64,000 bases of DNA. It comes from Halomonas salinarum (GTDB taxonomy: Bacteria; Pseudomonadota; Gammaproteobacteria; Pseudomonadales; Halomonadaceae). Made by a program: the position numbers and the translations under genes. Below are positions 10,144-19,810 of this stretch, in pieces. Below the pieces are notes generated by a model. That model was given only the letters and a program-made list of their open reading frames with translations, was not told where the DNA came from and made no database searches. Numbering within the stretch: position 1 is the stretch's first letter; every line of letters starts with the position of its first letter. The stretch lies in assembly GCF_012062845.1 (NCBI RefSeq), contig NZ_WWNB01000011.1:1-64000 (forward strand). The letters run 5' to 3'.

Positions 10144-10689
10144 CTAGCCCAGCGCTTCACTCAAATAGTCGTCCTTCAGCTTGACGTAATTGCCCGCGGT
10201 ATAGCGAAAGAAGGCACGCTCGCTATCCTTGAGCGGGCGCAGCGCCTTGGCCGGGCTGCCGCCATAGACGTGGCCGCTCTCCAGGCGCTTGCCCGGCGTG
10301 ACCAAGGCACCGGCGGCGATGATCACTTCATCCTCGACCACGGTGCCGTCCATGACGGTCGCGCCCATGCCCACCAGAATCCGGTTGCCGAGCGTGCAAC
10401 CATGCAGGATCGCCTTGTGGCCGATGGTCACGTCCTCGCCGATGGTCAGCGGATGACCACCAGGATTGAAGTCGCTGGCATGGGTGATGTGCAGCACGCT
10501 GCCATCCTGAACGCTGGTGCGCGCGCCGATACGGATGCGATGCATGTCGCCACGTACCACCGCCATCGGCCAGACCGAGCAATCATCCCCCAACTCCACG
10601 TCACCCAGCACCACACAGGCCGGGTCGATATACACCCGCTCGCCAAGCTGCGGGGTATGGCCCTTATGCGTTCTCAGACCGTCTTGCAT
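10144..10689 (-). CDS. yrdA: gamma-carbonic anhydrase-like protein YrdA
   Basis: A left-handed beta-helix (hexapeptide repeat) protein of 181 residues, very similar to E. coli YrdA (184 residues): GDVELGDDCSVWPMAVVRGD, IGARTSVQDGSVLHITH, IGEDVTIGHKAILHGC and VGMGATVMDG are all recognisable. The conserved His residues of the gamma-class zinc site (HITH, IGHKAILHGC) are present. The reading frame stays open back to 10845, but the ATG at 10689 has a strong SD (AGGAGG) and gives the normal family start, so the extra 52 codons are rejected. Carbonic anhydrase activity is known for some relatives only; YrdA's cellular role is unclear. Confidence 0.88.
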   Translation of the reverse strand: MQDGLRTHKGHTPQLGERVYIDPACVVLGDVELGDDCSVWPMAVVRGDMHRIRIGARTSVQDGSVLHITHASDFNPGGHPLTIGEDVTIGHKAILHGCTLGNRILVGMGATVMDGTVVEDEVIIAAGALVTPGKRLESGHVYGGSPAKALRPLKDSERAFFRYTAGNYVKLKDDYLSEALG

Positions 10690-10869
10690 GTGCCTTTCCT
10701 CCTTTGTCTCTGGCTCGAGCGGCGGGCCACACCCGCCACTGACGTCACCTGAACCACTCGATGCTCCCATCCTAGCGGGACTTGCCGCCTCGTCGCTATC
10801 AGCGCCCCTGACACGCTGAAGGAGGCGCGCCCAAGGCTGATACACGAGGCGGGCAACGGGCTAGATGGC

Positions 10870-12210
10870 CTAGATCAACCCTGACGCCAGCACTACCACC
10901 ACCAGCGGGATCGACACATAACGCACCAGCGCCTGCCACAGACGAAAGCCATTGGGCCCGGCATCCAGCGCTCGCAGGGCGGTGTCGCGGGGCATCACCC
11001 AGGCGGCGAAGATGGCGATCAAGAGTCCGCCCACCGGCAGGAAGAGGTCGGTGGGCACGGTGGTGACCAGATCGAAGAAGTTCATGTCACCGATCCAGTC
11101 GACATCCTTCATGGTCGAGAAGGACAGCACCGACAGCAGACCCACGACCCATACCGCCACGCCAATGATCGCCGCGGCCTGGCCGCGCTTCAGCCCCAAC
11201 CCCTGCAGGCCAGCCACCATCGGCTCGGCGAGGTTGATCGAGGACGTCCAGGTGGCCAGCAACAACAACAGGAAGAAGATCGAGAGCCAGATCGAGCCAC
11301 CAGGCAGCTCGGCGAAGGCGATCGGCAGCGTCACGAACATAAGCCCTGGGCCCTCCCCCGGGTCCATGCCCTGAGAAAACACCACCGAGAAGATGGCGAT
11401 GCCGGCAAGCAATGCCACCAGCACATCGAGCACCGCCACCGCGGCGGCGGCCCTCGGCAGGCTCTGGTGATCGGGCATGTAGGCGCCATAGGCCATCAAC
11501 GCACAGGCACCCACCGCCAGGGTAAAGAAGGCGTGGCCCATGGCATTGAGCACCACTTCGACGGTGATGGCGGCGGGGTTGGGCGTGAACAGCCAGGCAA
11601 GTGCCGGGACGAAACCATCGGTGGTAGCCGCATAGCCCGCCAGCACGATCAACAGCAGATAAAGCATCGGCATCAGCAGGTTATTGAGCTTCTCCAGGCC
11701 ATCGGAGACGCCACCTGCCACCACTGTCATGGTCAGCAGCATGAACAGCGTGTGGTTGAAGGTCATGCGCAATGGGTCGGCGAGAAAGGCATCGAACATA
11801 CCGCCGACCTCGGGGGGTGTCATGCCGACAAACTCACCGCTGAGCGATTCGACCAGGTACTCGATCGACCACCCTGACACCACCGAGTAGAAAGACAGAA
11901 TCAAGAACACCGTCAGTGCGCCGAACAGCCCAAGCCAACGCCAATGCGGCGAGCGGCCGGCAGACATCGCCAGATGCGCCAGCGACTGAGAAGGACTACG
12001 CCGTCCGGCACGACCGACCAGGATCTCGGCCATCATCACCGGCAACCCCAACAGCAGCACGAAGGCCACGTAGAGCAACAGGAAGGCGGAGCCGCCGTTC
12101 TCGCCGGTCATATAAGGGAAGCGCCAGATATTACCCAGGCCCACCGCCGCACCTGTCACCGCGAGGATGAAGGCACGCCGAGTCGTCCAGCGTTCCAGTG
12201 TCTCGTTCAT
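10870..12210 (-). CDS. sodium-dependent transporter, NSS/SNF family
   Basis: A sodium symporter of 446 residues with about eleven to twelve membrane helices, from the LeuT-like neurotransmitter:sodium symporter family. The helix-1 signature FILAVTGAAVGLGNIWRFPYMTGENGG (in part GLGNIWRFPY) is diagnostic and includes the unwound Na+/substrate site. Length matches the bacterial 440-450 residue subgroup, whose substrates are usually amino acids. No neighbouring gene identifies the substrate. Sodium-coupled uptake is common in halophiles and fits the proposed host. The ATG at 12210 gives the normal short cytoplasmic N-terminus (MNETLERWTTRRAF). Confidence 0.9.
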   Translation of the reverse strand: MNETLERWTTRRAFILAVTGAAVGLGNIWRFPYMTGENGGSAFLLLYVAFVLLLGLPVMMAEILVGRAGRRSPSQSLAHLAMSAGRSPHWRWLGLFGALTVFLILSFYSVVSGWSIEYLVESLSGEFVGMTPPEVGGMFDAFLADPLRMTFNHTLFMLLTMTVVAGGVSDGLEKLNNLLMPMLYLLLIVLAGYAATTDGFVPALAWLFTPNPAAITVEVVLNAMGHAFFTLAVGACALMAYGAYMPDHQSLPRAAAAVAVLDVLVALLAGIAIFSVVFSQGMDPGEGPGLMFVTLPIAFAELPGGSIWLSIFFLLLLLATWTSSINLAEPMVAGLQGLGLKRGQAAAIIGVAVWVVGLLSVLSFSTMKDVDWIGDMNFFDLVTTVPTDLFLPVGGLLIAIFAAWVMPRDTALRALDAGPNGFRLWQALVRYVSIPLVVVVLASGLI

Positions 12211-12453
12211 CGAATCAATTCCTTAAGCTGCGCGCATCGCAAGGGACCAAGAAGCCGCAAGCCTAGCAGGCCCGCCACGGTGGGCCAATCGAGCCTGCCA
12301 AAGCCGCGGCCGCCATGACGCCTTGCCGTCGCATTGAAACCTCTGGCGGTCGCCTCCATCTAAGGCAACAATCACGTCAAATTGACGCTCAGGCGTCACC
12401 CGGACTTCACCCGGGCGTCTGCGACCGCGACGCCCCTTCCCACGAGGCTGCCC

Positions 12454-14517
12454 ATGACCCGCCACTCGCAGACCCACAACCCGCTGCTCGAGACACACTC
12501 CCTGCCGCCCTTCGACGAGATCGAGCCCGAACACGTGGTGCCGGCCATCGAGACCTTGCTCGCCGAAAACCGTGCCGCCATCGAGGAGCTAGTCGCTCAC
12601 ACCGAGCACGAGACGCCGACCTGGGAGAGCCTCGCCGCACCGCTGGAGGCCCTCAATGACCGCCTTTCGCAGGCCTGGTCGCCGGTCTCGCACCTCAACG
12701 GCACCATGAATTCTCAGGCCCTGCGCGAGGCCTATCAGGCCTGTATTGGCAAGTTGTCCGAGTACAGCACCTGGCTTGGCCAGCATGCAGGCCTGTTCCG
12801 CGCCTTTCAGGCACTCCGCCAGTCACCGGCCTTCGGTGATCTCAGCGAGGCCCAGCAGCGCAGCATCGACAACACCCTGCGCGACTTCCGCCTGGCCGGG
12901 GTCGACCTGCCCGAGGCCCAGAAGCGCCGCTATGGCGAGATCCAGGCGCGACTCTCCGAGCTTGCCAACACCTATTCCAACCAGCTACTGGACGCCACCC
13001 AGGCCTGGCACAAGGACGTTGTCGACGAAGACGTCCTGGCCGGTCTGCCGCAAAGCGCGCTGGACACGCTCAAGGCCAACGCCGAGGCCAAGGGTATCGA
13101 GGGCTATCGCATCACCCTGGACTTTCCGAGCTTCTTCCCGGTGATGACCCATGCCCAAGATCGTAGCCTGCGCGAAGAGGTCTACACCGCCTTTGTCACC
13201 CGCGCCTCCGATGTGGGCCCCAATGCCTCCGAGTTCGACAACGCCCCGGTGATGGAGGAGACCCTGGCGCTGCGCCATGAGCTTGCCGAGCTGCTGGGTT
13301 TCGCCACCTATGCCGACTATTCGCTGGCCACCAAGATGGCCAATGGCCCGACTCAGGTGATCGGCTTCCTCGAGGATCTGGCCGAGCGCGCCGTACCCCA
13401 GGCCCGCGAAGAATATGAAGAGCTCGAGGCCTTCGCCAGCGAGTCGCTTGCCATGAACGAGCTGGCGCCCTGGGACGTGGGCTATGTCAGCGAGAAGCTG
13501 CGCGAGACCCGTTACGCCATCTCCGATGAGCAGCTACGCCCCTACTTCCCGGCTTCCCAGGTGGTGGATGGCCTGTTCAAGGTGGTCGAGCGGCTCTACA
13601 ACGTGCGCTTCGAGGAAGACGAGCAAGCCCCGCGCTACCATCAGGACGTGCGCTACTTCAATATCCTCGAGAACGACGAACCGATCGCCGGCTTCTATCT
13701 GGACCTTTACGCCCGTGAAGGCAAGCGCGGCGGCGCCTGGATGGATGAATGCCGGGTACGGCGCCAGACCGACCAAGGCGTGCAGCTACCAGTGGCCTAC
13801 CTGACCTGCAACTTCACGCGCCCGGTCGGCGACAAGCCCGCGCTCTTGACCCATGACGAGGTCACCACCCTCTTCCACGAGTTCGGCCACGGCCTGCACC
13901 ACATGCTGACCCGCCAGGTCGTCGCCGACATCTCCGGCATCAACGGCGTGGCCTGGGATGCGGTAGAGCTGCCCAGCCAGTTCATGGAAAACTTCTGCTG
14001 GGAGCGTGAGGGACTCGACCTGATCGCCGGCCACGTCGACACGGGCGAGCCGCTGCCCGAAGAACTGTTCGACAAGCTCATCGCCGCCAAGAACTTTCAG
14101 TCGGCGATGGGCATGGTACGCCAGATCGAATTCTCGCTGTTCGACTTCCGCCTGCATCATGAGCTCAAGGCGCCCAGCGCCGCCGACATTCAGGCGCTGC
14201 TCGACGATGTGCGCGACCAGGTCGCGGTGGTACCAAGGGCCTCCTTCAATCGCTTCCAGAATAGCTTCGGCCACATCTTCGCCGGTGGCTACGCCGCGGG
14301 CTACTACAGTTACAAGTGGGCCGAGGTATTGTCCGCCGATGCCTGGAGTGCCTTCGAGGAAGCCGGTATCTTCGATCCAGACACCGGGCGGCGCTTTCGC
14401 ACCGAGATCCTCGAGCAAGGTGGCTCCAAGGATGCCGCCGTGCTGTTCGAGGCCTTTCGTGGTCGCGAACCCAGCATCGAACCGCTGCTTCGCCATTGCG
14501 GCATTCGCGCCGCCTGA
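12454..14517 (+). CDS. prlC: oligopeptidase A
   Basis: A cytosolic zinc metallopeptidase of the M3 family, 687 residues (E. coli PrlC 680), which degrades oligopeptides such as cleaved signal peptides. The zinc site HEFGH is at residues 475-479 (TLFHEFGHGLHHML), and the third ligand region follows about 25 residues later (ELPSQFMENFCWE). I chose the ATG at 12454, which has an SD (GAGG) and starts like PrlC (NPLLETHSLPPFDEI); the frame is open from 12382 but that extension is not family-like. yheV follows 47 bases later, a neighbourhood also seen in pseudomonads. Confidence 0.95.
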   Translation: MTRHSQTHNPLLETHSLPPFDEIEPEHVVPAIETLLAENRAAIEELVAHTEHETPTWESLAAPLEALNDRLSQAWSPVSHLNGTMNSQALREAYQACIGKLSEYSTWLGQHAGLFRAFQALRQSPAFGDLSEAQQRSIDNTLRDFRLAGVDLPEAQKRRYGEIQARLSELANTYSNQLLDATQAWHKDVVDEDVLAGLPQSALDTLKANAEAKGIEGYRITLDFPSFFPVMTHAQDRSLREEVYTAFVTRASDVGPNASEFDNAPVMEETLALRHELAELLGFATYADYSLATKMANGPTQVIGFLEDLAERAVPQAREEYEELEAFASESLAMNELAPWDVGYVSEKLRETRYAISDEQLRPYFPASQVVDGLFKVVERLYNVRFEEDEQAPRYHQDVRYFNILENDEPIAGFYLDLYAREGKRGGAWMDECRVRRQTDQGVQLPVAYLTCNFTRPVGDKPALLTHDEVTTLFHEFGHGLHHMLTRQVVADISGINGVAWDAVELPSQFMENFCWEREGLDLIAGHVDTGEPLPEELFDKLIAAKNFQSAMGMVRQIEFSLFDFRLHHELKAPSAADIQALLDDVRDQVAVVPRASFNRFQNSFGHIFAGGYAAGYYSYKWAEVLSADAWSAFEEAGIFDPDTGRRFRTEILEQGGSKDAAVLFEAFRGREPSIEPLLRHCGIRAA

Positions 14518-14564
14518 GGCGTCGAACGACAAGCGCCTGAATCAACGACCGACCAGGAGATTTC

Positions 14565-14807
14565 ATGTCCGCCACCAAACGCTTCATCGCCGGCGTCGTT
14601 TGCCCCCGCTGCGCGGCCATGGACCGGGTGCGCAGCTGGGAGCAGAACGGCATCCGTTACCGTGACTGCGTGAGCTGCGACTTCTTCGAACAGCTGCCCA
14701 TCGACGACGACGCGATCCCCGAGATGGAGACGCGGGTCAATCAGGTCCGCGAGGAACAGAAGCAACAGGACGTGCAGACGGTCAAGATCCTCGACCCCAA
14801 GAGCTAA
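14565..14807 (+). CDS. yheV: YheV-family putative zinc-ribbon protein
   Basis: An 80-residue protein of the YheV (DUF2387) family; E. coli YheV has 66 residues and begins with the same pattern (KRFIAGAKCPAC). Two CxxC pairs (VCPRCAAMD at 13-16 and CVSCDFF at 35-38) suggest a single zinc ribbon. Its function is not known. A good SD (CAGGAG) precedes the ATG. It sits between prlC and the Na/Pi transporter, 4 bases before the latter's ATG, so all three are probably one transcript. The charged C-terminus (REEQKQQ) is likely disordered or helical. Confidence 0.85.
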   Translation: MSATKRFIAGVVCPRCAAMDRVRSWEQNGIRYRDCVSCDFFEQLPIDDDAIPEMETRVNQVREEQKQQDVQTVKILDPKS

Positions 14808-14811
14808 CCCC

Positions 14812-16551
14812 ATGACTGGCCTGCTCTCTCTCAGACACCCACCACGGCGGGTGCTGGAACTGCTAGGCCTCGCGGCCGCCGCCGCACTGCTGGTGGCGCG
14901 CCTCGATCTGGCGACCCTGGCGGCCGGCCTGGGATTCTTCCTGTGGGGCATGAGCTATCTGGAAGAGGCCACCAAGCGGCTCTCCGGCGGCACCCTGGAT
15001 CGCTGGCTGGCCGCCGCCACCGCCAGCACGCCTCGGGCCATTGCGATGGGCACCCTGTCCACCGCCCTGGTGCAGTCGAGTTCGCTGATCACCCTGCTGG
15101 CGATGTCCTTCGTCGGCGCCGGCCTGATCGCCCTGCCCGGCGCCATCGCCCTGCTGTTCGGTGCCAACCTCGGCACCACCACCGGTGCCTGGCTGATTGC
15201 CGCCTTCGGCCTCAAGATAAGCCTGTCCCACTACGCCATGCCGCTGCTGGCCCTGGGGCTGCTGGGTAGCCGGCTTATAAAAGGCAGCCTTGCCGGGCTG
15301 GCGGGGCTATCTCTCGGCATCGGCCTCTTGTTCCTTGGTATCGACTTCATGAAGCTCGGTTTCGAGGATATGCAGAGCGGCCTGTCGCTGGACAGCCTAT
15401 CCGGCGAGCGCTTCTGGCACTGGCCGCTGTTCGTGCTGTTCGGGGTGGCAGCCACGGTGGTGATGCAGTCGAGCCACGCGACCCTGCTGATCATCCTCGC
15501 CGCCCTGGCCTCCGGCCAACTGCCTTACCTGCCGGCGCTGGCCATCGCCATCGGTGCCAATATAGGCACCACGGTGACGGCGCTGATCGGTGCCCTCGGG
15601 GCAGGCACCGCCGGCCGACGGCTGGCGGGGGCCCACCTGATCTTCAATCTGATCACCGCCTGCGTGGCCCTGGCGCTTCTGATGCCACTGGCCTGGCTGG
15701 TCGATCAGCTGGCCCTGCTGATCGGCCTGGCGGCGACCGCCTGGCCACTCAAGCTGGCGCTCTTTCATACCCTGTTCAACGGCCTGGGCATCCTGCTTAT
15801 GCTGCCGGTCATCCCGCGCCTGGCGCGCCTGCTGGAACGGCTCATTCCCGAGCCCAAGCGCCGCCTGCCATCGGCCGAGGCCCGCTACCTGGATGACACC
15901 GCCCTGGCTCATGCCGACACCGCCCTGGCCGCGCTGGAGCGGGAGAGCCGGCGCCTCGAGCGCCGCGCCTACCATGTGCTGTGCGAGGCCATCCTGGTGC
16001 CCAGCGCCGAGGCCCTCGGCCACCCGCCGACCACCGAGGTGGTGCGCGCGCCCATCGCCCCCGACGACTGGCCGGCGGTCAATGCCCGCTATCACGAGCG
16101 CCTCAAGCCGCTGCTAGCGGAGCTGATCGACTTCGATGCACGCATCGACGTCCCTCTCACCGAGGATCAGCAGGCTCGGCTCGAGGCCCTCTACGGGCAC
16201 AGCGTGCGGATGGTCGAGGCGGTGCGCTTCGGTGAGGTGCTGCAGCGCAGCCTGCTACGCCACGCTGCCGCTACCAGCCCGCTGCGCGAGGCACACGACG
16301 CCCTGCGCCTGGCGGTGGCCGAGGGGCTCAACCGCCTGGCCAACGACCCCGAGGCCCGGGACATCGAGGCGCCCCTGGAGACGGTGCGCCAGCACTGGCA
16401 ACACGAACTCGCCGAACGCCTGCGCCGGCATCAGCTGGACGCCTGGCTCGCCACCTCGCTGCTCAACGACCTGCACCAGGCCAGTCGGCTGCTGGCGGCC
16501 CTGGTGCCGTCACCCGAAGAGACACATCCGCCTGAAAGGTCAGCCACCTAG
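14812..16551 (+). CDS. Na+/phosphate cotransporter family protein
   Basis: An inner-membrane protein of 579 residues in the NptA/YjbB (PF02690) family. Two inverted repeats carry the typical QSS motifs: ALVQSSSLITLLAMSF near residue 83 and VMQSSHATLLIILAAL near 218, each followed by a GAN-GTT motif (FGANLGTTTGAW and IGANIGTTVTAL). After about residue 345 comes a cytosolic, helix-rich PhoU-like domain of roughly 220 residues. The family moves phosphate with sodium; YjbB of E. coli is thought to export phosphate. The ATG lies 4 bases after the yheV stop. Its end is 16 bases from the convergent regulator gene and I see no terminator between them. Confidence 0.88.
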   Translation: MTGLLSLRHPPRRVLELLGLAAAAALLVARLDLATLAAGLGFFLWGMSYLEEATKRLSGGTLDRWLAAATASTPRAIAMGTLSTALVQSSSLITLLAMSFVGAGLIALPGAIALLFGANLGTTTGAWLIAAFGLKISLSHYAMPLLALGLLGSRLIKGSLAGLAGLSLGIGLLFLGIDFMKLGFEDMQSGLSLDSLSGERFWHWPLFVLFGVAATVVMQSSHATLLIILAALASGQLPYLPALAIAIGANIGTTVTALIGALGAGTAGRRLAGAHLIFNLITACVALALLMPLAWLVDQLALLIGLAATAWPLKLALFHTLFNGLGILLMLPVIPRLARLLERLIPEPKRRLPSAEARYLDDTALAHADTALAALERESRRLERRAYHVLCEAILVPSAEALGHPPTTEVVRAPIAPDDWPAVNARYHERLKPLLAELIDFDARIDVPLTEDQQARLEALYGHSVRMVEAVRFGEVLQRSLLRHAAATSPLREAHDALRLAVAEGLNRLANDPEARDIEAPLETVRQHWQHELAERLRRHQLDAWLATSLLNDLHQASRLLAALVPSPEETHPPERSAT

Positions 16552-16567
16552 GGAGAGGACGGCCCCA

Positions 16568-17632
16568 CTATAAGTCAGGCAACAGCGCCTCGATGCCTTC
16601 CACCTGACCGCACCGATCCGGCGTATAGCCAGGCAGTTCGGCCACCGCCGCCTGAAATGCCTCACCCTCGAGCACCCGACACAGCGCCTGAAGCTTGGGT
16701 TCGGCCAGGCTGCGCCGATGACAGATCAGCAGATAATCCTCCAGGGCCAGTGGCACGAAACCCAGGCCGAAGCGCTGTGCCGCCGCCTCGACCCCGAAGC
16801 CCACGTCCGCCATGTTGGCGGCGACATAGGCCGCCACCGCCGAATGGGTATATTCCTCGAGCTCATAGCCGCGGATGCCCGCGGGCGACAGGCCCGCCTC
16901 CGCAAGCAGCCCATCCAGCAGAACCCGCGTCCCCGAGGTCGCCTGGCGGTTGATGAAGCGCGCCTCCCCGCATGCCAGATCCTGCAGCCCGCCGATGCCC
17001 AGCGGATTACCCGACGCGACCATCAACCCCTGGCGACGGGTGCTGAAGCGCAAGGCGCGATAGCTCCTGGGTTTCAGCAGGTTCCGGTACGCCCGGCTAA
17101 CCCGCTGGCCGACCTCGCCGTGCGGCAGGTGAAAGCCGGCCAGGTCGCAGGCACCGCGATGCAGCGCGGCCAGGGCCTCACGAGGGCTGCAGTATTGCAG
17201 GTCGAGGCGCAGCTCATGGAGATGCTTGGGCAGCAGCTCGATGGCATAGCCATGGCTGGCATAAAGGCGCAACACCGGCTTCACCCCCTCCAGGGTCTGC
17301 TGGATGGCCAGGTTGAGTTCCGAGCCAAGACTCTCCAGCTGCGGCCCCAGCCTCGCAATCACCCGCTGCTCGGCCCACAACAGCTTCTCGCCCAGCGCCG
17401 ACAGCCGGGCTCCCCGCCCCCGCTCGAGATCGACCAGGGCGATACCGAAGAAATCCTCCCACTTGTTGAGCAGATTCCAGGCGTGGCGATAGGAGATACC
17501 CACCGTCTCCGCGGCCCGGGTCAGCTTGCCGTGCCGATGCACCGCCTCGAGCAGCGTGAAGAGTTTGGAATCGAGCTGGTTCCCGGCTTCGTCGCTGAAG
17601 TACCAGGCGGGGGTAATCTGAATATGCTTCAT
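16568..17632 (-). CDS. FdsR-like regulator (LysR-type HTH plus PBP-like domain)
   Basis: A 354-residue DNA-binding protein divergent from the formate dehydrogenase operon and therefore its likely regulator. The N-terminus is a ModE/LysR-like winged helix (KLFTLLEAVHRHGKLTRAAETVGISYRHAWNLL; key part LTRAAETVGISYRHAW, residues about 36-52). The rest resembles a periplasmic-binding-protein fold of the PF12727 type that may bind molybdate or formate-related ligands (RQATSGTRVLLDGLL near 230, VAAYVAANMADVGFGVEAAA near 270). A regulator of this shape beside fdsGBACD is known in Cupriavidus (FdsR). Whether it senses formate or molybdate cannot be told. An inverted repeat at 17694-17725 is a candidate binding site. 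Confidence 0.75.
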   Translation of the reverse strand: MKHIQITPAWYFSDEAGNQLDSKLFTLLEAVHRHGKLTRAAETVGISYRHAWNLLNKWEDFFGIALVDLERGRGARLSALGEKLLWAEQRVIARLGPQLESLGSELNLAIQQTLEGVKPVLRLYASHGYAIELLPKHLHELRLDLQYCSPREALAALHRGACDLAGFHLPHGEVGQRVSRAYRNLLKPRSYRALRFSTRRQGLMVASGNPLGIGGLQDLACGEARFINRQATSGTRVLLDGLLAEAGLSPAGIRGYELEEYTHSAVAAYVAANMADVGFGVEAAAQRFGLGFVPLALEDYLLICHRRSLAEPKLQALCRVLEGEAFQAAVAELPGYTPDRCGQVEGIEALLPDL

Positions 17633-17693
17633 GTGAAGTAAGTTTCATATTTTGCCATAAAGACGCCGATGCTAGCTTTAAATGCACCGTGAC

Positions 17694-17725
17694 GCACGCC
17701 ATTTTCTATATATGAATAGGCGTGC
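17694..17725. promoter_or_regulatory. candidate operator between regulator and fdsG
   Basis: A perfect 7-bp inverted repeat, GCACGCC (17694-17700) and GGCGTGC (17719-17725), flanks an AT-rich core with CTATATATG. It lies in the 130-base divergent gap about 40 bases before fdsG, where an activator or repressor site is expected. The AT-rich TATATA core recalls ModE-type sites, but this is only a resemblance. Confidence 0.45.
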
Positions 17726-17762
17726 ATAACTAGCCAGAAGCACAACAAATAAGGGGGACTCG

Positions 17763-18254
17763 ATGAGCGATTCCCGTGAGTGGACACCGCAGTCGATTCA
17801 GGCCGAGATCGACGCCCTGAAGCACAAGCCCGGCGCACTGCTGCCGATTCTCCATGCCATCCAGGACCGCGTCGGCTGCGTGCCCGAGGGAGCGGTGCCG
17901 ATCATCGCCGAGTCCCTGGGCCAGACCCGTGCCGAGGTGCACGGGGTGATCAGCTTCTACCACCACTTCCGGGCCTCGCCACCGGGCCGGCACGTGGTCC
18001 AGGTCTGCCGCGCCGAGGCCTGTCAGGCGGTAGGCGCACGCACCCTGGAAGCCCACGCCAAGGAACGTCTCGGCATCGACTACCACCAGACCTCGGCCGA
18101 CCGCGAGATCACCCTGGAGGCGGTGTACTGCCTGGGCAACTGCGCCTGTGGCCCCTCGGTCCGCGTCGACGACCAGATCCTTGGCCGAATCACGCCCGAG
18201 GCGTTCGACGCCCTGGTCGACGAACTGCGCACCCAAGTGCTGGAGGTAAGCTGA
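17763..18254 (+). CDS. fdsG: NAD-dependent formate dehydrogenase, gamma subunit
   Basis: A NuoE-like thioredoxin-fold subunit of 163 residues carrying one 2Fe-2S cluster. The four ligands are visible as CRAEACQ (near 83-88) and CLGNCACGPS (near 123-128). It forms the diaphorase part of the soluble NAD+-linked formate dehydrogenase with FdsB. The ATG has a strong SD (AAGGGGG). The stop overlaps the fdsB start by one base (TGATG). The gene order fdsG-fdsB-fdsA-fdhD-fdsD is the same as the Cupriavidus and Rhodobacter fdsGBACD operons. Confidence 0.93.
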   Translation: MSDSREWTPQSIQAEIDALKHKPGALLPILHAIQDRVGCVPEGAVPIIAESLGQTRAEVHGVISFYHHFRASPPGRHVVQVCRAEACQAVGARTLEAHAKERLGIDYHQTSADREITLEAVYCLGNCACGPSVRVDDQILGRITPEAFDALVDELRTQVLEVS

Positions 18255-19810
18255 TGTCCATTCGCGTCTACGTCCCCCGCGACACCACCGCCCTCTCCCT
18301 GGGCGCCGACGCCGTGGCCGATCGGCTGCGCCGCGAGGCCGACAGCCGCGGCCTCGAGCTGACGGTCGTGCGCAACGGCTCCCGCGGCCTGGCCTGGCTC
18401 GAGCCGCTGGTCGAGGTCGACACACCCACCGGCCGGGTCGCCTATGGCCCCGTGGCGCCCACCGACGTGCCCGCGCTGCTCGAGGCCGGCCTGCTCGAGG
18501 GCCGCGAGGATCATCCGCTGGCCCAGGGGCCGACCGAGGCGATTCCCTACCTGGAGCGCCAGCAGCGCCTGACCTTCGCCCGCATCGGCATCACCGACCC
18601 GTTATCGATCGCCGACTACCTGGCCCTTGACGGCTTTCGTGGCCTCGAGGCGGCGCTGGCCCGCGCGCCCCAGGACCTGGTCGAGGAGGTCAAGACCTCA
18701 GGGCTGCGCGGGCGTGGCGGTGCCGCCTTCCCCACCGGCATCAAGTGGCAGACGGTGCTCGACACCCCGGCGGACCAGAAGTACATCGTCTGCAATGCCG
18801 ACGAGGGCGACTCCGGTACCTTCGCCGACCGCCTGATCATGGAGTGCGACCCCTATGTGCTGATCGAGGGCATGGCCATCGCCGGGCTCGCCGTGGGAGC
18901 CACCCAGGGCTACATCTACCTGCGCTCCGAGTACCCGCTGGCCAGGGAGGTCCTCGATGCCGCCATCGCCCGCGCCGAGGCCGCCGGGTATCTCGGCGAT
19001 GATCTTCGCGGCAGCGGCCGCGCCTTCCATCTGGAGGTGCGCCTGGGCGCCGGTGCCTATATCTGTGGCGAAGAGACCTCGCTGCTGGAGAGTCTCGAGG
19101 GCAAACGCGGCCTGGTGCGCTTCAAGCCGCCGCTGCCGGCCATCGAGGGGCTGTTCGGCCGCCCCACCGTGGTCAACAACGTGCTGTCGCTGGCCGCCGT
19201 TCCCTACATTCTCGCCGAGGGCGCCCAGGCCTATGCCGATCACGGCATGGGTCGCTCCCGCGGCACCCTGGCACTGCAGCTGGCCGGCAACGTCAGGCGC
19301 GGCGGCCTGGTGGAGCTGGCCTTCGGCACCACCCTGCGCACCCTGATGGAAGATTTCGGCGGCGGCACCGCCAGCGGCCGCCCGCTGCGCGCCGTGCAGG
19401 TCGGCGGCCCGCTGTGTGCCTACCTGCCCGAAAGCCAGTGGGACATGCCGCTGGACTACGAGACCTTCAGCGAGGTCGGCGCCGGCGTCGGCCACGGTGG
19501 CGTGGTGATGTTCGATGACAGCGTCGACATGGCCGAGCAGGCCCGCTTCACCATGGAATTCTGCAAGGTGGAATCCTGCGGCAAGTGCACCCCCTGCCGC
19601 ATCGGCTCGACCCGCGGCGTCGAGGCCATCGAGCGCATTCGCGCCGGCGACAACCGCGACGCCAACCTCGAACTGCTCGGCGAGCTCTGCGAAACCATGG
19701 AGGACGGTTCGCTGTGCGCCATGGGCGGCATGACCCCCTTCCCGGTGCAGAGCGCCCTGAAACACTTCCCCGACGACTTCCAGCGTGCGCCGGAAGGAGA
19801 CCGCTCATGA
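18254..19810 (+). CDS. fdsB: NAD-dependent formate dehydrogenase, beta subunit
   Basis: The NuoF-like flavin subunit (518 residues) that binds FMN, NAD+ and one 4Fe-4S cluster and transfers electrons to NAD+. An N-terminal thioredoxin-like segment (about 1-100) precedes the FMN/NAD core: GLRGRGGAAFPTGIKW near 155, CNADEGDSGTFADR near 182 and GAYICGEETSLLESLEG near 265. The C-terminal cluster motif is SCGKCTPCR near 440. The ATG at 18254 uses an SD in the end of fdsG (GGAGG). An open frame extends upstream inside fdsG but is a shadow. The stop overlaps fdsA by 4 bases. Confidence 0.95.
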   Translation: MSIRVYVPRDTTALSLGADAVADRLRREADSRGLELTVVRNGSRGLAWLEPLVEVDTPTGRVAYGPVAPTDVPALLEAGLLEGREDHPLAQGPTEAIPYLERQQRLTFARIGITDPLSIADYLALDGFRGLEAALARAPQDLVEEVKTSGLRGRGGAAFPTGIKWQTVLDTPADQKYIVCNADEGDSGTFADRLIMECDPYVLIEGMAIAGLAVGATQGYIYLRSEYPLAREVLDAAIARAEAAGYLGDDLRGSGRAFHLEVRLGAGAYICGEETSLLESLEGKRGLVRFKPPLPAIEGLFGRPTVVNNVLSLAAVPYILAEGAQAYADHGMGRSRGTLALQLAGNVRRGGLVELAFGTTLRTLMEDFGGGTASGRPLRAVQVGGPLCAYLPESQWDMPLDYETFSEVGAGVGHGGVVMFDDSVDMAEQARFTMEFCKVESCGKCTPCRIGSTRGVEAIERIRAGDNRDANLELLGELCETMEDGSLCAMGGMTPFPVQSALKHFPDDFQRAPEGDRS

